A stretch of DNA of 64,000 nt from the NCBI GenBank assembly GCA_945881985.1, contig CAMCVL010000006.1:31197-95196 (forward strand), in the 5' to 3' direction. A model generated the notes under the pieces. The model searched no databases, had not been told where the DNA came from, and saw only the letters and a list, made by a program, of their open reading frames with translations. The stretch's first letter is position 1, and every line of letters starts with the position of its first letter. This document shows positions 63,230 to 64,000 of this stretch, one piece after another. This DNA comes from Rickettsia typhi. Lineage in GTDB: Bacteria > Pseudomonadota > Alphaproteobacteria > Rickettsiales > Deianiraeaceae. A program made the translations under genes and the position numbers.

Positions 63230-64000
63230 CTATCCCTCCACCACCTCAATCTCCTCCCTTGTCAAGCCATAAAGCTTATAGACCATCTGGTCTATCTCTT
63301 TGTCTAAAACAGAGATTTGGGTTTGTAGAGATTGGCACTCTTTTGCTTTGGTGGTAAAGGTGTCGTTAAATTCTAGGCTAAAGGCAAATTGCTCTTTACT
63401 TGGCACTATGATGTTAAACTTTTGCAATACTTCAAACACACTTGCTAGATTAAAGCCTGTTTCGTACCATTTTGATAGTTTTGATTTTAGTTTGTAAATA
63501 TCCTCCTCCCCTAGGGTCTCTTGCATATCTTTATTAAGTTTTTTAGCAAGAGAGTTGTTGTGATTTGCAACACGGTTAATCTCTGGAATGGACTTGTTAT
63601 AGTCTGTATCTGTTTTTAGGGCTTCAAATTCTTCTAGGGCTTGTTTTTTAGATTTTGGTTTGTGGTAAGGTAAAAACTTATCTACCAAAAACTCTACCAT
63701 CTGGCTGGAATGGGTTTTTAAATCCTTGTTTAACTTAAGCATTGCCTCTGCCTTTTCTTCAAATGGCTTTTGGGCATCTTGGGGGATGATGGGGATGGGG
63801 AGTTTTTCTAAAAACATTTTCTTATATCTAAACCCTTTGGAGCCAAGACCGCCACCAGCATAAAATGTTTTAAAAGCCCAAGTGCAAGGCTTTGAATTTA
63901 GCAATACCAATAAGTATTTTAAATTTTTACCAGTCATTACAAATGTTGTTGCCTCTGGGTATATTATATCTTCTGTATAGCAAAAAGATGAATTGTAGAC
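63230..64000 (-). CDS. Type IIG restriction enzyme, C-terminal part (5' end outside window)
   Basis: 257 codons, open to the window edge. It shows the specificity half of single-chain restriction enzymes: EATTFVMTGKNLKYLLVLLNSK, then FRYKKMFLEKLPIPIIP, a long coiled-coil helix rich in Lys and Glu (about residues 75-240), and a final EIDQMVYKLYGLTREEIEVVE. This layout is the TaqI-like target-recognition tail. The methylase and nuclease parts must lie beyond 64000. The ATG at 63937 is internal, because the family pattern begins before it. It is the fourth restriction locus of the window. Confidence 0.88.
   Translation of the reverse strand, partial: VYNSSFCYTEDIIYPEATTFVMTGKNLKYLLVLLNSKPCTWAFKTFYAGGGLGSKGFRYKKMFLEKLPIPIIPQDAQKPFEEKAEAMLKLNKDLKTHSSQMVEFLVDKFLPYHKPKSKKQALEEFEALKTDTDYNKSIPEINRVANHNNSLAKKLNKDMQETLGEEDIYKLKSKLSKWYETGFNLASVFEVLQKFNIIVPSKEQFAFSLEFNDTFTTKAKECQSLQTQISVLDKEIDQMVYKLYGLTREEIEVVEG

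Noticed and set aside
63046-63249. Minus-strand frame of 67 codons crossing element B
   Set aside because: Its central peptide is only the translation of the palindrome, and it overlaps the 3' end of the type IIG gene.

Overview
The window is AT-rich, densely coded DNA from a Gram-negative alphaproteobacterium, most likely Rickettsiales-like. The pointers are a very long VirB6/TrbL-type secretion protein with a low-complexity tail, a lone VirB8, a NuoL/MrpD-type proton channel subunit, a MidA/NDUFAF7 methyltransferase, a degenerate NDUFAF5-type protein, an orphan TAXI binding protein and an alphaproteobacterial long-form HPF. The presence of purH, trpE, thrC, argD, guaA and ribE argues against a classic nutrient-scavenging Rickettsia. 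A less reduced relative such as the Deianiraeaceae would fit, but that placement is inference. The cell should have peptidoglycan (glmU, mrdA), lipid A/Kdo LPS (kdsA, lptE, an eptA relative), lipoprotein processing (lspA, lolA) and the MEP isoprenoid pathway (dxs).

Layout: 1-9.1 kb holds coaD (partial), a BRO-N protein, the fabF-tyrS-lipA cluster, sucC without sucD, a 0.66 kb non-coding gap, tRNA-Asp, ribE and manC. 9.3-21.2 kb holds an M15 peptidase, a PolB-like exonuclease, a small membrane protein, purH, nuoL, an HPF with a long basic tail, pnp and pstC. 21.2-26.1 kb is one minus-strand cluster: clpP, a degenerate methyltransferase, lolA, a GNAT gene, lspA and a frameshifted eptA-like gene. 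26.4-33 kb holds virB8, an accessory gene next to a dead IS1595-type transposase, thrC, lptE and a nuclease-methylase fusion. 33-41 kb holds hscB, an esterase, HIT, YceI, glmU, a type II restriction-modification pair, nadK, 5-formyl-THF cyclo-ligase and midA. 41.2-49.6 kb is a minus-strand run: small lipoprotein, phoU-like, trpE, virB6, mrpD-like, fabI, TAXI protein. 49.7-64 kb holds tRNA-Arg, argD, a restriction enzyme fragment carrying in-frame palindromes, a cold-shock gene, tolC-like, guaA, kdsA, dxs, mrdA, map, era and the 3' part of a type IIG restriction enzyme.

Overall the window is ordinary metabolism whose operons have been broken up and re-packed (sucC, pstC, trpE, nuoL, virB6 and virB8 are all away from their usual partners). 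It is punctuated by restriction-modification genes, short palindromic elements and one transposase relic. There is no rRNA, CRISPR array or intact mobile element. Predicted promoters with TTGACA and a 17-bp spacer precede tRNA-Asp, virB8 and the cold-shock gene; good Shine-Dalgarno sequences are rare, so several starts were set by family length, signal peptides and gene packing.
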